Positions 56,191 through 62,851 of a DNA stretch of 64,000 bases are shown one piece after another. How positions within the stretch are numbered: the first letter of the stretch is position 1; each line of letters starts with the position of its first letter. The notes below the pieces were generated by a model that worked only from the letters and a program-made list of their open reading frames with translations, was not told where the DNA came from and did not search any database. The translations under genes and the position numbers were made by a program. This stretch comes from Shimia marina (GTDB lineage: Bacteria; Pseudomonadota; Alphaproteobacteria; Rhodobacterales; Rhodobacteraceae). The stretch lies in contig NZ_CYPW01000006.1 in the NCBI RefSeq assembly GCF_001458175.1, forward strand, positions 170,285 to 234,284. Reading direction: 5' to 3'.

Positions 56191-57049
56191 GGAGCGATGA
56201 CCTGGCCTTTGCCCACAAACGCAACCTCGCCAGCGACGGTGACCCGCTCGATGTCGTCCTGCGCTCCAAAGGGGGTTACGATGATCTCACTGGGCCTTCC
56301 CATGAAGTGCCCTTGTTTCAGCACAAAGGCCTCGCCCGGTTTCACAAGTCCGTGTTTTAACGCGTATGCGCCGACGACGCCTGCGGCGCTTCCGGTGGCC
56401 ACATCTTCCATTATCCCGTCATTGTTCCAATGCCGCCCCTCAAATGAGTTGATATCGAAGAGATAGGCGAATTCGGCACCGATGCTTTTCAGCCGATCCT
56501 CGAGGTCCGGCACCGTGATGCGCGCTTCAGCCAAGCCGCCATCAACCGGGACAACGAGATATTTCAAACCAGTGGAAATGACCTCCATGGGGGGGAAGCC
56601 AATGCGTCCAGATTGAAGGCATGGGCAAAATCAGCTTTTGCATCTACGACGCTCAGCATCTCAGGACGCCCTTGGTCCAATGTGCCCAAGTAGCGACCCT
56701 TGCGGTATTCGGTGGTGATTTCCACATACCGTCCACCGTGCAGGTTAAGTGTCCAAACGCGCTTGATCTCACTACCTGCTTGACGGTGCAGCGTACACGC
56801 CGCTCCGATAAGGGGGTGACCGGCGAATGGAAGTTCTTCGAAAAGATCGAAGACCCGCGCAGTTATCTGACCAGTACTTTCCGACAGAAAGATCGACTCA
56901 AAATGGCGAAGCTCCTGCGTCACGGTCAGCATCTGCTCGCCACTCATCCCGTCGCTATCTGTGAAAACAGCGAGGCTGTTGCCAGCGTAGGGCTTGGTCG
57001 CAAAAACATCACAATGGGTGAAGTTGAAGGTTTGATTTAAGGGTGTCAT
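56187..57049 (-). pseudogene. PhzF-family isomerase split by a frameshift at a C7 tract
   Basis: Two overlapping frames make up one PhzF-like protein. The first (57049 down to 56564) has ELRHFESIFLSES with the likely catalytic Glu and FEELPFAGHPLIGAA. The second (56588 down to 56187) continues with LKYLVVPVDG and the DVATGSAAG motif. The break lies at seven C on the minus strand (56595-56589); one more C, or two fewer, would restore a single 287-residue frame through SPPMEVIS. It may be phase variation, a recent mutation or an assembly error. Confidence 0.82.
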
Positions 57050-57080
57050 AAAGCATCTGCATAGCGAGGAATCTATATAG

Positions 57081-57428
57081 ATGAATACCTATTCAGATCA
57101 GGACTTCGAGTCAATGGCGCAAGCCCTCAGCGCGCTGTCGCACGACAATCGCTTGCGCATTGTTCATTGGCTGGCCAAGCCCGAACAACACTTCCCGCCG
57201 CAAGTGGACGGTGACCTGGTGAGTGACGGTGTTTGTGTCGGTTTCATCACCGAGAAGATTGGCCTGAAACAGCCGACAGTGACCAACCACATGAAAGTCC
57301 TTCAAGAAGCTGGCTTGGTCAAAAGCAAACGAATTAAGAATTGGGTGTTCTACAAATTGCAAGAAGACCGGCTTCGTCACTTACTTGAGAGCGTGCACGT
57401 GTTGACCGGGAGTAAACATTCAACTTGA
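57081..57428 (+). CDS. ArsR-type winged-helix regulator
   Basis: 115 aa with SALSHDNRLRIVHWL and the recognition region TEKIGLKQPTVTNHMKVLQEAGLVKSKR. No clear metal-binding CxC motif. It is divergent from the PhzF/cyclodeaminase genes with 31 bases between starts, so it very likely controls them. Confidence 0.87.
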   Translation: MNTYSDQDFESMAQALSALSHDNRLRIVHWLAKPEQHFPPQVDGDLVSDGVCVGFITEKIGLKQPTVTNHMKVLQEAGLVKSKRIKNWVFYKLQEDRLRHLLESVHVLTGSKHST

Positions 57429-57602
57429 GTGATCTTGTGCCTGCAAAGCGCGCACACCGGACATAAATCCCTTGCCAGAACCTATGCGCCAAAAACGGTC
57501 GTTCTTAGCAGGGCCCAAAGAGCGGACATTTGTGCCCCGCGCAGCATTGGTCAAAATGGTCTCACTGCAGACCCTCGAACCACGCCAACATTTGCAGTTA
57601 GA

Positions 57603-59159
57603 TCAAAGCGAATGTCCGGCGCTGCGGTGGCTATCTCTCGCGTCTAACTCTCTTTCAGTCGCTTCTCGGCGTCTTTCGCTAGTTTCCAGCTGGTCTCTAA
57701 CTCCGCTTGCAGCGTCGCGTAATTCTGCTCCTCGCGCAGCAAGTCGGCCAATGTGGTGACGGACGTGAGATGTGATTTCATCAATAGCGCCACGCAATGC
57801 GCCAAGCCATTCACCTTGCTTTCGATCCTGCTGGTCGAGCGTTTCTCCAAGGCGTGCAATTCCTTGGCTGAGCTCTCGCAGGCCGTCACCAACCGTTCGA
57901 CGGATGCGAGCAATTCGCGTTCCAATGCTGTCAGGGACTGTGTCATCTAGGGTTCCTTGATCTCGATACAGATGACCGGCGTCCCGGCCATGGTGCAGGT
58001 CTTCAATTCGGTCCGGTCGGGGTCCAGCGTCACCCATGTCTGCCCAGCCTGTTCGATCCGTGTCAGGCCAAGCCTCGTCATCTCCGAGCGCGTGATCAAG
58101 CCCGTCCAAAACCAACTCGCGATCAGCACTGTCGCGATCCAGGATGAGACCATCACCACGATCACCCAGGGTGAGATCGTCAACCAGCGCCTGATCGTCT
58201 CGCTCCGCCTCTCCAACTCGCTCCTGCTGTCGCTCAGAAAGAACCTGATATCGGTCTCGATTGTATGCAGCGCGCTGGTCGCAATGCTGCTGAAGTCGCT
58301 CCTGAAGCTCTCCAGTTGAGATGCCATCAAGGCGGCGTGGTCGCTGCGTACTGTCTCCAGGTCCGCGTTCAATTTCTCGGCGAGGCGGTTCGGCTTGCCA
58401 GTCGTCATGGAAAATCTCTCCTTTCAAACGCCAGCGCTCGCCGGTGTCGGGGTCTTTGGCTGTGATGTAATTCTTGCTGGCACGGGGGATATCAAAGCCT
58501 GCATCGGCCAAAGCATCGATCATGCTGGCGCGGTCGGTGATGGTGCCGACGCTGATCTGATCGAGGATCCAATCGTGCAGCGCTTCGCGACCTTGCGCGC
58601 GCGTCGGCGCTTCAGTCGTCGCCCTCACTTCGCGAGCGTGATCTGGCTCCAAAGGGTCTGCCCAACCGTGCGTCTTGTTCATCAAATCACGCAGGCTGGA
58701 AAAGGCGTTTTCATGGCCTGGCGGTGCGATGTTCAACGCTTTGCCCGTGCTCAGCTCAAGGCGTGGCGTGCAAAAGTGCAGCTCGACATTGCCTTCATGC
58801 GAGTGGCGCACCCAGAGACAATCGTATTGATCCCTGTCCAGCCCAGCAAAGGCCAGAGCCTCAAATAGCTCAATGGCCTCTTGCTGGGCGGCGGGACTGG
58901 GATCGTCGCTGTCGGCAAAGCTGATCACACCTGCCGTGTAGCTCCATTTGTTGGAGCTCGCATCAATAAGGTCGCGGGTCTGATCGGGATTGCCGTGCAG
59001 CACCTCGGGCAGCGGGTCGCGGATCTTGGTTTGCGGCTGGCCGTTGTCATCACGGATCAGATTGCGGTTCTCGTCATAGGCCAGAACTTCGCGCGCGGTC
59101 AGGTAGTCGATGGGGGCTGCACCGCCTCCCGTACCGGTGGAGAAGAACGACATGATCAT
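57603..59159 (-). CDS. mobA: Mobilization relaxase, MbeA/ColE1-like
   Basis: 518 aa relaxase that would nick oriT and pilot the DNA. Likely catalytic tyrosine in PIDYLTA (Tyr19). The metal/active-site box is RHSHEGNVELHF: His119, Glu126 and His128 have the same spacing (H-x6-E-x-N/H) as the HEN motif of ColE1 MbeA, with His in place of Asn. The C-terminal 230 residues are rich in R, D, G and Q, as expected where a second frame is also under selection: mobB and mobD are coded entirely inside it. ATG overlaps the mobC stop. Confidence 0.85.
   Translation of the reverse strand: MIMSFFSTGTGGGAAPIDYLTAREVLAYDENRNLIRDDNGQPQTKIRDPLPEVLHGNPDQTRDLIDASSNKWSYTAGVISFADSDDPSPAAQQEAIELFEALAFAGLDRDQYDCLWVRHSHEGNVELHFCTPRLELSTGKALNIAPPGHENAFSSLRDLMNKTHGWADPLEPDHAREVRATTEAPTRAQGREALHDWILDQISVGTITDRASMIDALADAGFDIPRASKNYITAKDPDTGERWRLKGEIFHDDWQAEPPRREIERGPGDSTQRPRRLDGISTGELQERLQQHCDQRAAYNRDRYQVLSERQQERVGEAERDDQALVDDLTLGDRGDGLILDRDSADRELVLDGLDHALGDDEAWPDTDRTGWADMGDAGPRPDRIEDLHHGRDAGHLYRDQGTLDDTVPDSIGTRIARIRRTVGDGLRELSQGIARLGETLDQQDRKQGEWLGALRGAIDEITSHVRHHIGRLAARGAELRDAASGVRDQLETSERRREATERELDARDSHRSAGHSL
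57644..57946 (-). CDS. mobD: MobD/MbeD-like mobilization protein nested in mobA
   Basis: 100 aa in the alternative frame within mobA, starting with ATG directly after the mobB stop (TAGATG) and with AAGGA seven bases upstream. The sequence MTQSLTALERELLASVERL resembles MbeD N-termini, and the whole protein is predicted helical/coiled. In ColE1, MbeD sits inside mbeA and acts in mobilization and entry exclusion. Identity rests on position, frame and helical pattern. Confidence 0.68.
   Translation of the reverse strand: MTQSLTALERELLASVERLVTACESSAKELHALEKRSTSRIESKVNGLAHCVALLMKSHLTSVTTLADLLREEQNYATLQAELETSWKLAKDAEKRLKES
57947..58408 (-). CDS. mobB: MobB/MbeB-like membrane mobilization protein nested in mobA
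   Basis: 153 aa in the same alternative frame as mobD. AAAGGAG (58424-58418) lies nine bases before its ATG, strong evidence of translation inside mobA. Helical N-terminal 75 residues, then a membrane segment WLTISPWVIVVMVSSW and beyond (about 90-115), then a short beta-like tail with TWVTLDP. This matches the plan of MobB/MbeB proteins that anchor the relaxosome to the membrane. Confidence 0.72.
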   Translation of the reverse strand: MTTGKPNRLAEKLNADLETVRSDHAALMASQLESFRSDFSSIATSALHTIETDIRFFLSDSRSELERRSETIRRWLTISPWVIVVMVSSWIATVLIASWFWTGLITRSEMTRLGLTRIEQAGQTWVTLDPDRTELKTCTMAGTPVICIEIKEP

Positions 59160-59626
59160 TCGCCAACGTCCGTGTGTGCCGCCACGATCTGCGCCAATTG
59201 TCGCTCGATGGCCACAAGCTGCGTCGCGACCTTGAGCGCATCCACCTGGCTCGCGCGGCCGGATTTGACCGCGCCGTTGATCCAGCGGGAGAGCTGATTG
59301 AGGTTGCCGCCGACGCGGGCAATCGCAAAGGTCAGCTGCGTGTCAACTCGGGGGACGGGCTTGCGCCGACGCGCCTCGGTCAGCCCCAATGCCTCGCGCA
59401 TCAGCGTTGCATTGGGCAGGCCAGCGGCGCGCGCCTTGGCCACAAGCGTGGCCTTTTCCGACGGGGTGCATCGAAAGATCACGCTCTCGGAAAGGCCCTC
59501 TTTGACGCCGCTTGCGTGCGTTTGGTTGGGGTTTGAAGGGGAGGCTGGCCGCCCCTCACAAGTCCCGCCGATGTAATCGGTGGGTAACCTTGCTCTCTGC
59601 TCTTTGTGGAGACCGATCGCACTCAT
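59156..59626 (-). CDS. mobC: MobC relaxosome accessory protein
   Basis: 156 aa. A ribbon-helix-helix-like section (ESVIFRCTPSEKATLVAKA) and the family motif RVGGNLNQLSRWINGA are present. MobC helps open DNA at oriT for the relaxase. It overlaps the Rep-like stop upstream and the mobA start downstream by four bases each, giving the ColE1 order mobC-mobA. Confidence 0.88.
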   Translation of the reverse strand: MSAIGLHKEQRARLPTDYIGGTCEGRPASPSNPNQTHASGVKEGLSESVIFRCTPSEKATLVAKARAAGLPNATLMREALGLTEARRRKPVPRVDTQLTFAIARVGGNLNQLSRWINGAVKSGRASQVDALKVATQLVAIERQLAQIVAAHTDVGE

Positions 59627-60480
59627 GCGCTAAGCCCCGCCGCTTCGATTTCAGCTGAGCTGACTAGGTTCGCGGCTAGCAAAGCGGTCACTTGGCCGGG
59701 TGTTATGTGGCGGCAAAGGGGGTGCTTGTCCGTGACCCAATCGGCCAAACCTTTCAGCAATTCAGCCTCTTTGGCTTTGCCTGCTTCTCGCGCCTCCTCA
59801 ACCTCCTGAAGGTATTTGAACCAACGGCCAGACGTGAACCAATTGTCGGAGAAGCAAACCCTGGAGCGGGTGAAGCCTTCGCTTTCGGTCGCATAGGTCC
59901 GCACGGCTTCCTCGAGGTCTTTAGCATCCACACCATCGGCCAACGCGTGGCGGATTTGTGAGAGGTAAACCGCCTTGCCGCGAATGCGATCTTCGGGATA
60001 GGCGGACAAAATCTTTTCTGAAATCTCATCCTCCACCGCCGCCTTCGCGTGCGAAGGATTTGGTTTTTGATATGGTTTATATCTGTTCTTATAGGATTTG
60101 CCCTCTGGGGCAGATGGCTTGCCCTCAGGGGCAAATGCATCATTTTCCCTTTCGGTCGGATCCATTTGCCCATTTGGGCAAATGGAGTTTCCCAAGGCAT
60201 ACCAGCAGGTCCGATCATAACGATCATCGCTGAAATTGCCCTTGATGATCAGCTCCGCGCTGACCAGCTTTTCGAGCGCTGTGCGGATCTGCTTCTCGCT
60301 CAGATAGGGGAACAACTCGCCAAAGGCCGAGATCGAATTGTAGGTCCAATACCGCCCGTCTCGAAGGTTGCGGCGGTTGGCTTGGTTCTTCTCGATCCAG
60401 AGGGTGATGTTCTGGAAAATCACCGCCGCGTTCAGGCCAACACGTCCCGCGATTTCGGGATCAAAGCTATGGCGGCTCAT
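59623..60480 (-). CDS. Replication-protein-like winged-helix protein
   Basis: 285 aa from ATG 60480 (MSRHSFDPEIA). N-terminal part AAVIFQNITLWIEKNQANRRN and the winged-helix region YLSEKQIRTALEKLVSAELIIKGNF are typical of plasmid/phage replication and DnaD-like proteins. The C-terminal half has a second helical domain (DNWFTSGRWFKYLQEV). Operonic with mobC, so the excised circle may replicate or regulate its mobilization. Confidence 0.72.
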   Translation of the reverse strand: MSRHSFDPEIAGRVGLNAAVIFQNITLWIEKNQANRRNLRDGRYWTYNSISAFGELFPYLSEKQIRTALEKLVSAELIIKGNFSDDRYDRTCWYALGNSICPNGQMDPTERENDAFAPEGKPSAPEGKSYKNRYKPYQKPNPSHAKAAVEDEISEKILSAYPEDRIRGKAVYLSQIRHALADGVDAKDLEEAVRTYATESEGFTRSRVCFSDNWFTSGRWFKYLQEVEEAREAGKAKEAELLKGLADWVTDKHPLCRHITPGQVTALLAANLVSSAEIEAAGLSA

Positions 60481-60514
60481 GATTGGCCCCCAAATACGCA
60501 CAAACGTGCGAATT

Positions 60515-60562
60515 TTGTACAGGTTTTGTACGAGAAATCGGCCGTTTCAGTCGATTACGGCC
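60515..60562. repeat. Right-end TTGTAC repeats and inverted repeat; candidate arm sites or oriT/oriV
   Basis: TTGTAC at 60515 and 60526 (11 bp apart) mirror the pair at the left end. Next to them are CGCAC-AAAC-GTGCG (60497-60510) and GGCCGT/ACGGCC (60540-60545, 60557-60562). This 150-bp non-coding stretch between rep and att is the only free space for an origin in the module. Confidence 0.5.
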
Positions 60563-60633
60563 CGAAAGCTGACGGGACTTTTTGCAGTCTTCCGCACAAC
60601 GTCCTGTAAATAAGCCATATTTTTCAGGTGTTT

Positions 60634-60681
60634 TTGGCGACCCCGGCAGGATTCGAACCTGCAACCTGCCCCTTAGGAGGG
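60634..60681. repeat. Right attachment repeat inside tRNA-Arg
   Basis: 48 bases identical to 41930-41977; covers the tRNA 3' half from the anticodon arm to CCA. Confidence 0.95.
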
Positions 60682-60711
60682 GGCTGCTCTATCCAGTTGA
60701 GCCACGGAGCC
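60635..60711 (-). tRNA. tRNA-Arg (anticodon CCT)
   Basis: 77 nt with encoded CCA. Acceptor GGCTCCG pairs with CGGGGTC (one G-T and one T-G pair), D-arm GCTC/GAGC, anticodon loop CTCCTAA, and T-arm GCAGG-TTCGAAT-CCTGC. Reads AGG codons. Intact because the element restored its 3' end on integration. Confidence 0.97.
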
Positions 60712-60764
60712 ACGCGGGAGCGTTCTAGCCTCGCGTTGAGAGATTGTCATGCAGATATCTGCGC

Positions 60765-61247
60765 TCAGACCTTGTTGCCAAAGGCCGCGACAACCTCTTC
60801 ATAGACGGCGCGTTTGAAGGGGACGATGTTGTCCACAAGCTGATCCACCGGAAGCCAGCGCCATTTGGAAAACTCTTGGTGCTCCACCTCGATGGTGACC
60901 TGATCATCCGTGCCGTGAAAGCGCATCAGATACCATTTCTGCTTTTGACCGCGATATTTGCCTTTCCAGATCTTGGCCTGAATTTCGCGTGGAAGATCAT
61001 AGGCAATCCAGCCCTCTGTCTCTGCCTCAATGGTGACCAGATCTGCGGAAACGCCGGTTTCTTCTTCGAGCTCACGCAAGGCTGCCACGCGGGGCTCTTC
61101 GCCTTTGTCGATACCGCCCTGCGGCATCTGCCAAGCGGGGGTCTGACTGTCGATGCGCTGACCGACAAAGACATGGCCCGCGCCATTCACAAGCATCACA
61201 CCCACGTTTTTGCGATAGGGCAGTTGTTCGATCTCTTGCTCGGTCAT
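60765..61247 (-). CDS. rppH: RNA pyrophosphohydrolase
   Basis: 160 aa Nudix enzyme that removes pyrophosphate from mRNA 5' ends. The Nudix box reads [20 protein letters not shown] with TGV following, and N-terminal YRKNVGVML and QMPQGG are typical of RppH. ATG at 61247 has GAGAGGAG upstream; the longer reading is not needed. First backbone gene beyond the tRNA. Confidence 0.93.
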   Translation of the reverse strand: MTEQEIEQLPYRKNVGVMLVNGAGHVFVGQRIDSQTPAWQMPQGGIDKGEEPRVAALRELEEETGVSADLVTIEAETEGWIAYDLPREIQAKIWKGKYRGQKQKWYLMRFHGTDDQVTIEVEHQEFSKWRWLPVDQLVDNIVPFKRAVYEEVVAAFGNKV

Positions 61248-61362
61248 GATTAAGACTCCTCTCACAGGCGATGTTTCTGTCCTATAGCAGTTTGCGTCTG
61301 AGCTGAATCGCTTATTTGCTACCGCTCTCATAGGTCTCTGTAGCGTTTCGGCCTCAACTTGA

Positions 61363-61410
61363 GACACGAATACCCTGCCATGCCTATGGCATTCTCGGGA
61401 CATTCGTGTC
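61363..61410. repeat. 48-bp nested inverted repeat upstream of rppH
   Basis: Outer arms GACACGAAT (61363-61371) and ATTCGTGTC (61402-61410) are perfect; inside are CCAT-GCCT-ATGG and CCC/GGG pairings. No T run on either side, so a simple terminator is unlikely. Confidence 0.55.
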
Positions 61411-61462
61411 GCGAGGTGATTGAGGTAGAACCCGAAACACTTTAGCCAAAGCGCCTCCCAAC

Positions 61463-61489
61463 AAAAAAGGCGCCCCATGGGGCGCCTTT
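61463..61489 (-). terminator. Intrinsic terminator of ctpA
   Basis: AAAGGCGCCCC/GGGGCGCCTTT perfect stem on the minus strand followed by six T, 22 bases beyond the ctpA stop. Confidence 0.9.
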
Positions 61490-61510
61490 GCAATACATTG
61501 ATCAAGAGGC

Positions 61511-62848
61511 TTACTCTTTGGGACCCAATGCGGAGAGACCTTTGAGAATATCCAGCGCATAGGCGAGCTGATAATCCTCTTCGCGCAGTTTTGCGGCCTC
61601 TTCTGCTTTGGTGCGGTCTTCCTCAATCTGGCGGATTTCATCCTCTGTCAGACTGTCATTGTTGAGGCTGCCACGCAGATCCGCTTCAGAACGAGAGAAG
61701 CGGTTGGTTTCTTCCTCGGCGGCTTCCTCTTCAGGCTGACGGCGCGGTTGTTCCACAACGATGTCCGGGCTGACACCCAGCGCCTGAATGGAGCGGCCAG
61801 ACGGCGTGTAATAGCGCGCCGTGGTCAGGCGCATCGCCCCATCGCCGCGCAATGGCATCACGGTCTGTACAGACCCTTTGCCGAAGCTCTTAGTACCCAC
61901 AACAATTGCGCGGCGGTGATCCTGAAGCGCGCCGGCCACAATCTCGGAGGCAGAGGCGGAGCCACCGTTGATCAGCACCACAATCGGCTTGCCTTCGGCC
62001 AAATCGCCCGGCGTGGCGTTATAGCGCTCCCCGTCCTGCGGGTTGCGGCCACGTGTGGAGACGATCTCGCCTTTCTCAAGGAAACTGTCAGACACGGTGA
62101 TCGCCTGCGTCAGCAGACCGCCGGGGTTGTTGCGCAGATCAAGCACGATGCCATTCACGTTGTCCAGACCGCCCAGCGCCTCGACCTGCTCTGCAAAGCC
62201 TGCTTCGAGGTTTGGCGTGGTCTGATCGTTGAAGGTGGTCACACGCAGCACGACGCTGTCGCCTTCGGTACGGGAGCGCACGGCGGTCAGCTTAATGGTG
62301 TCGCGGATGATGGTGACGTCAAACGGCTCTGGCTCGCCTTCACGCACCACGGTGATCACGATCTCGCTGCCCACAGGGCCGCGCATCTTTTCCACCGCTT
62401 CATCAAGATTAAGCCCCAGCACGCTTTCGCCATCCACATGGGTGATGTAATCGCCCGCTTCGATCCCTGCGGCATCGGCTGGCGTGTCATCAATCGGGGA
62501 GACAACTTTCACAAAGCCCTCTTCCTGTGTGACTTCGATGCCCAGGCCGCCAAATTCGCCCCGCGTCTGCACCCGCATGTCATCCGCATCATCCGGCGAC
62601 AGATAGCTGGAGTGCGGATCCAACGAGGTCAGCATGCCGTTGATGGCCGCCTCGATCAGGTCCCCCTCATCGACTTCTTCGACATATTGAATGCGGATCC
62701 GCTCAAAGATGTCGCCAAACAGATCAAGCTGTTCATAGACATTGGTCTTGCGCTCGCTTTCCTGAGCCAAAAGCGGCCCGGCCACCTGGGTGGTGACCAA
62801 AAGCCCGGCCACGATGCCTCCCGCAGCGGCGGCGACGAATTTCTTCAT
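61511..62848 (-). CDS. ctpA: C-terminal processing protease CtpA (S41)
   Basis: 445 aa periplasmic serine protease. Signal peptide/anchor to about residue 28; PDZ domain (about 95-180) with [10 protein letters not shown]; peptidase part with LDLRNNPGG, the serine in [11 protein letters not shown] and the general-base lysine in [11 protein letters not shown] charged Glu-rich region (about 375-395) precedes a helical tail. It starts three bases after the EnvC-like stop, and such pairs commonly manage cell-wall hydrolases. Confidence 0.95.
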   Translation of the reverse strand: MKKFVAAAAGGIVAGLLVTTQVAGPLLAQESERKTNVYEQLDLFGDIFERIRIQYVEEVDEGDLIEAAINGMLTSLDPHSSYLSPDDADDMRVQTRGEFGGLGIEVTQEEGFVKVVSPIDDTPADAAGIEAGDYITHVDGESVLGLNLDEAVEKMRGPVGSEIVITVVREGEPEPFDVTIIRDTIKLTAVRSRTEGDSVVLRVTTFNDQTTPNLEAGFAEQVEALGGLDNVNGIVLDLRNNPGGLLTQAITVSDSFLEKGEIVSTRGRNPQDGERYNATPGDLAEGKPIVVLINGGSASASEIVAGALQDHRRAIVVGTKSFGKGSVQTVMPLRGDGAMRLTTARYYTPSGRSIQALGVSPDIVVEQPRRQPEEEAAEEETNRFSRSEADLRGSLNNDSLTEDEIRQIEEDRTKAEEAAKLREEDYQLAYALDILKGLSALGPKE

Positions 62849-62851
62849 TGC

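Larger units (their letters stand above)
41930..60681. mobile_element. 18.7-kb integrative mobilizable element in tRNA-Arg(CCT)
   Basis: Bounded by perfect 48-bp direct repeats (41930-41977 and 60634-60681), the right one being the 3' part of an intact tRNA-Arg gene. Contents from left: tyrosine integrase, xis-like gene, XRE regulator, small genes, amino-acid transport and catabolism cargo with an IS1182-family insertion, and at the right a mobC-mobA(mobB,mobD) module and a Rep-like gene. There are no type IV secretion genes, so transfer would need a helper element. The unit between the repeat starts is 18,704 bp. Confidence 0.9.
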
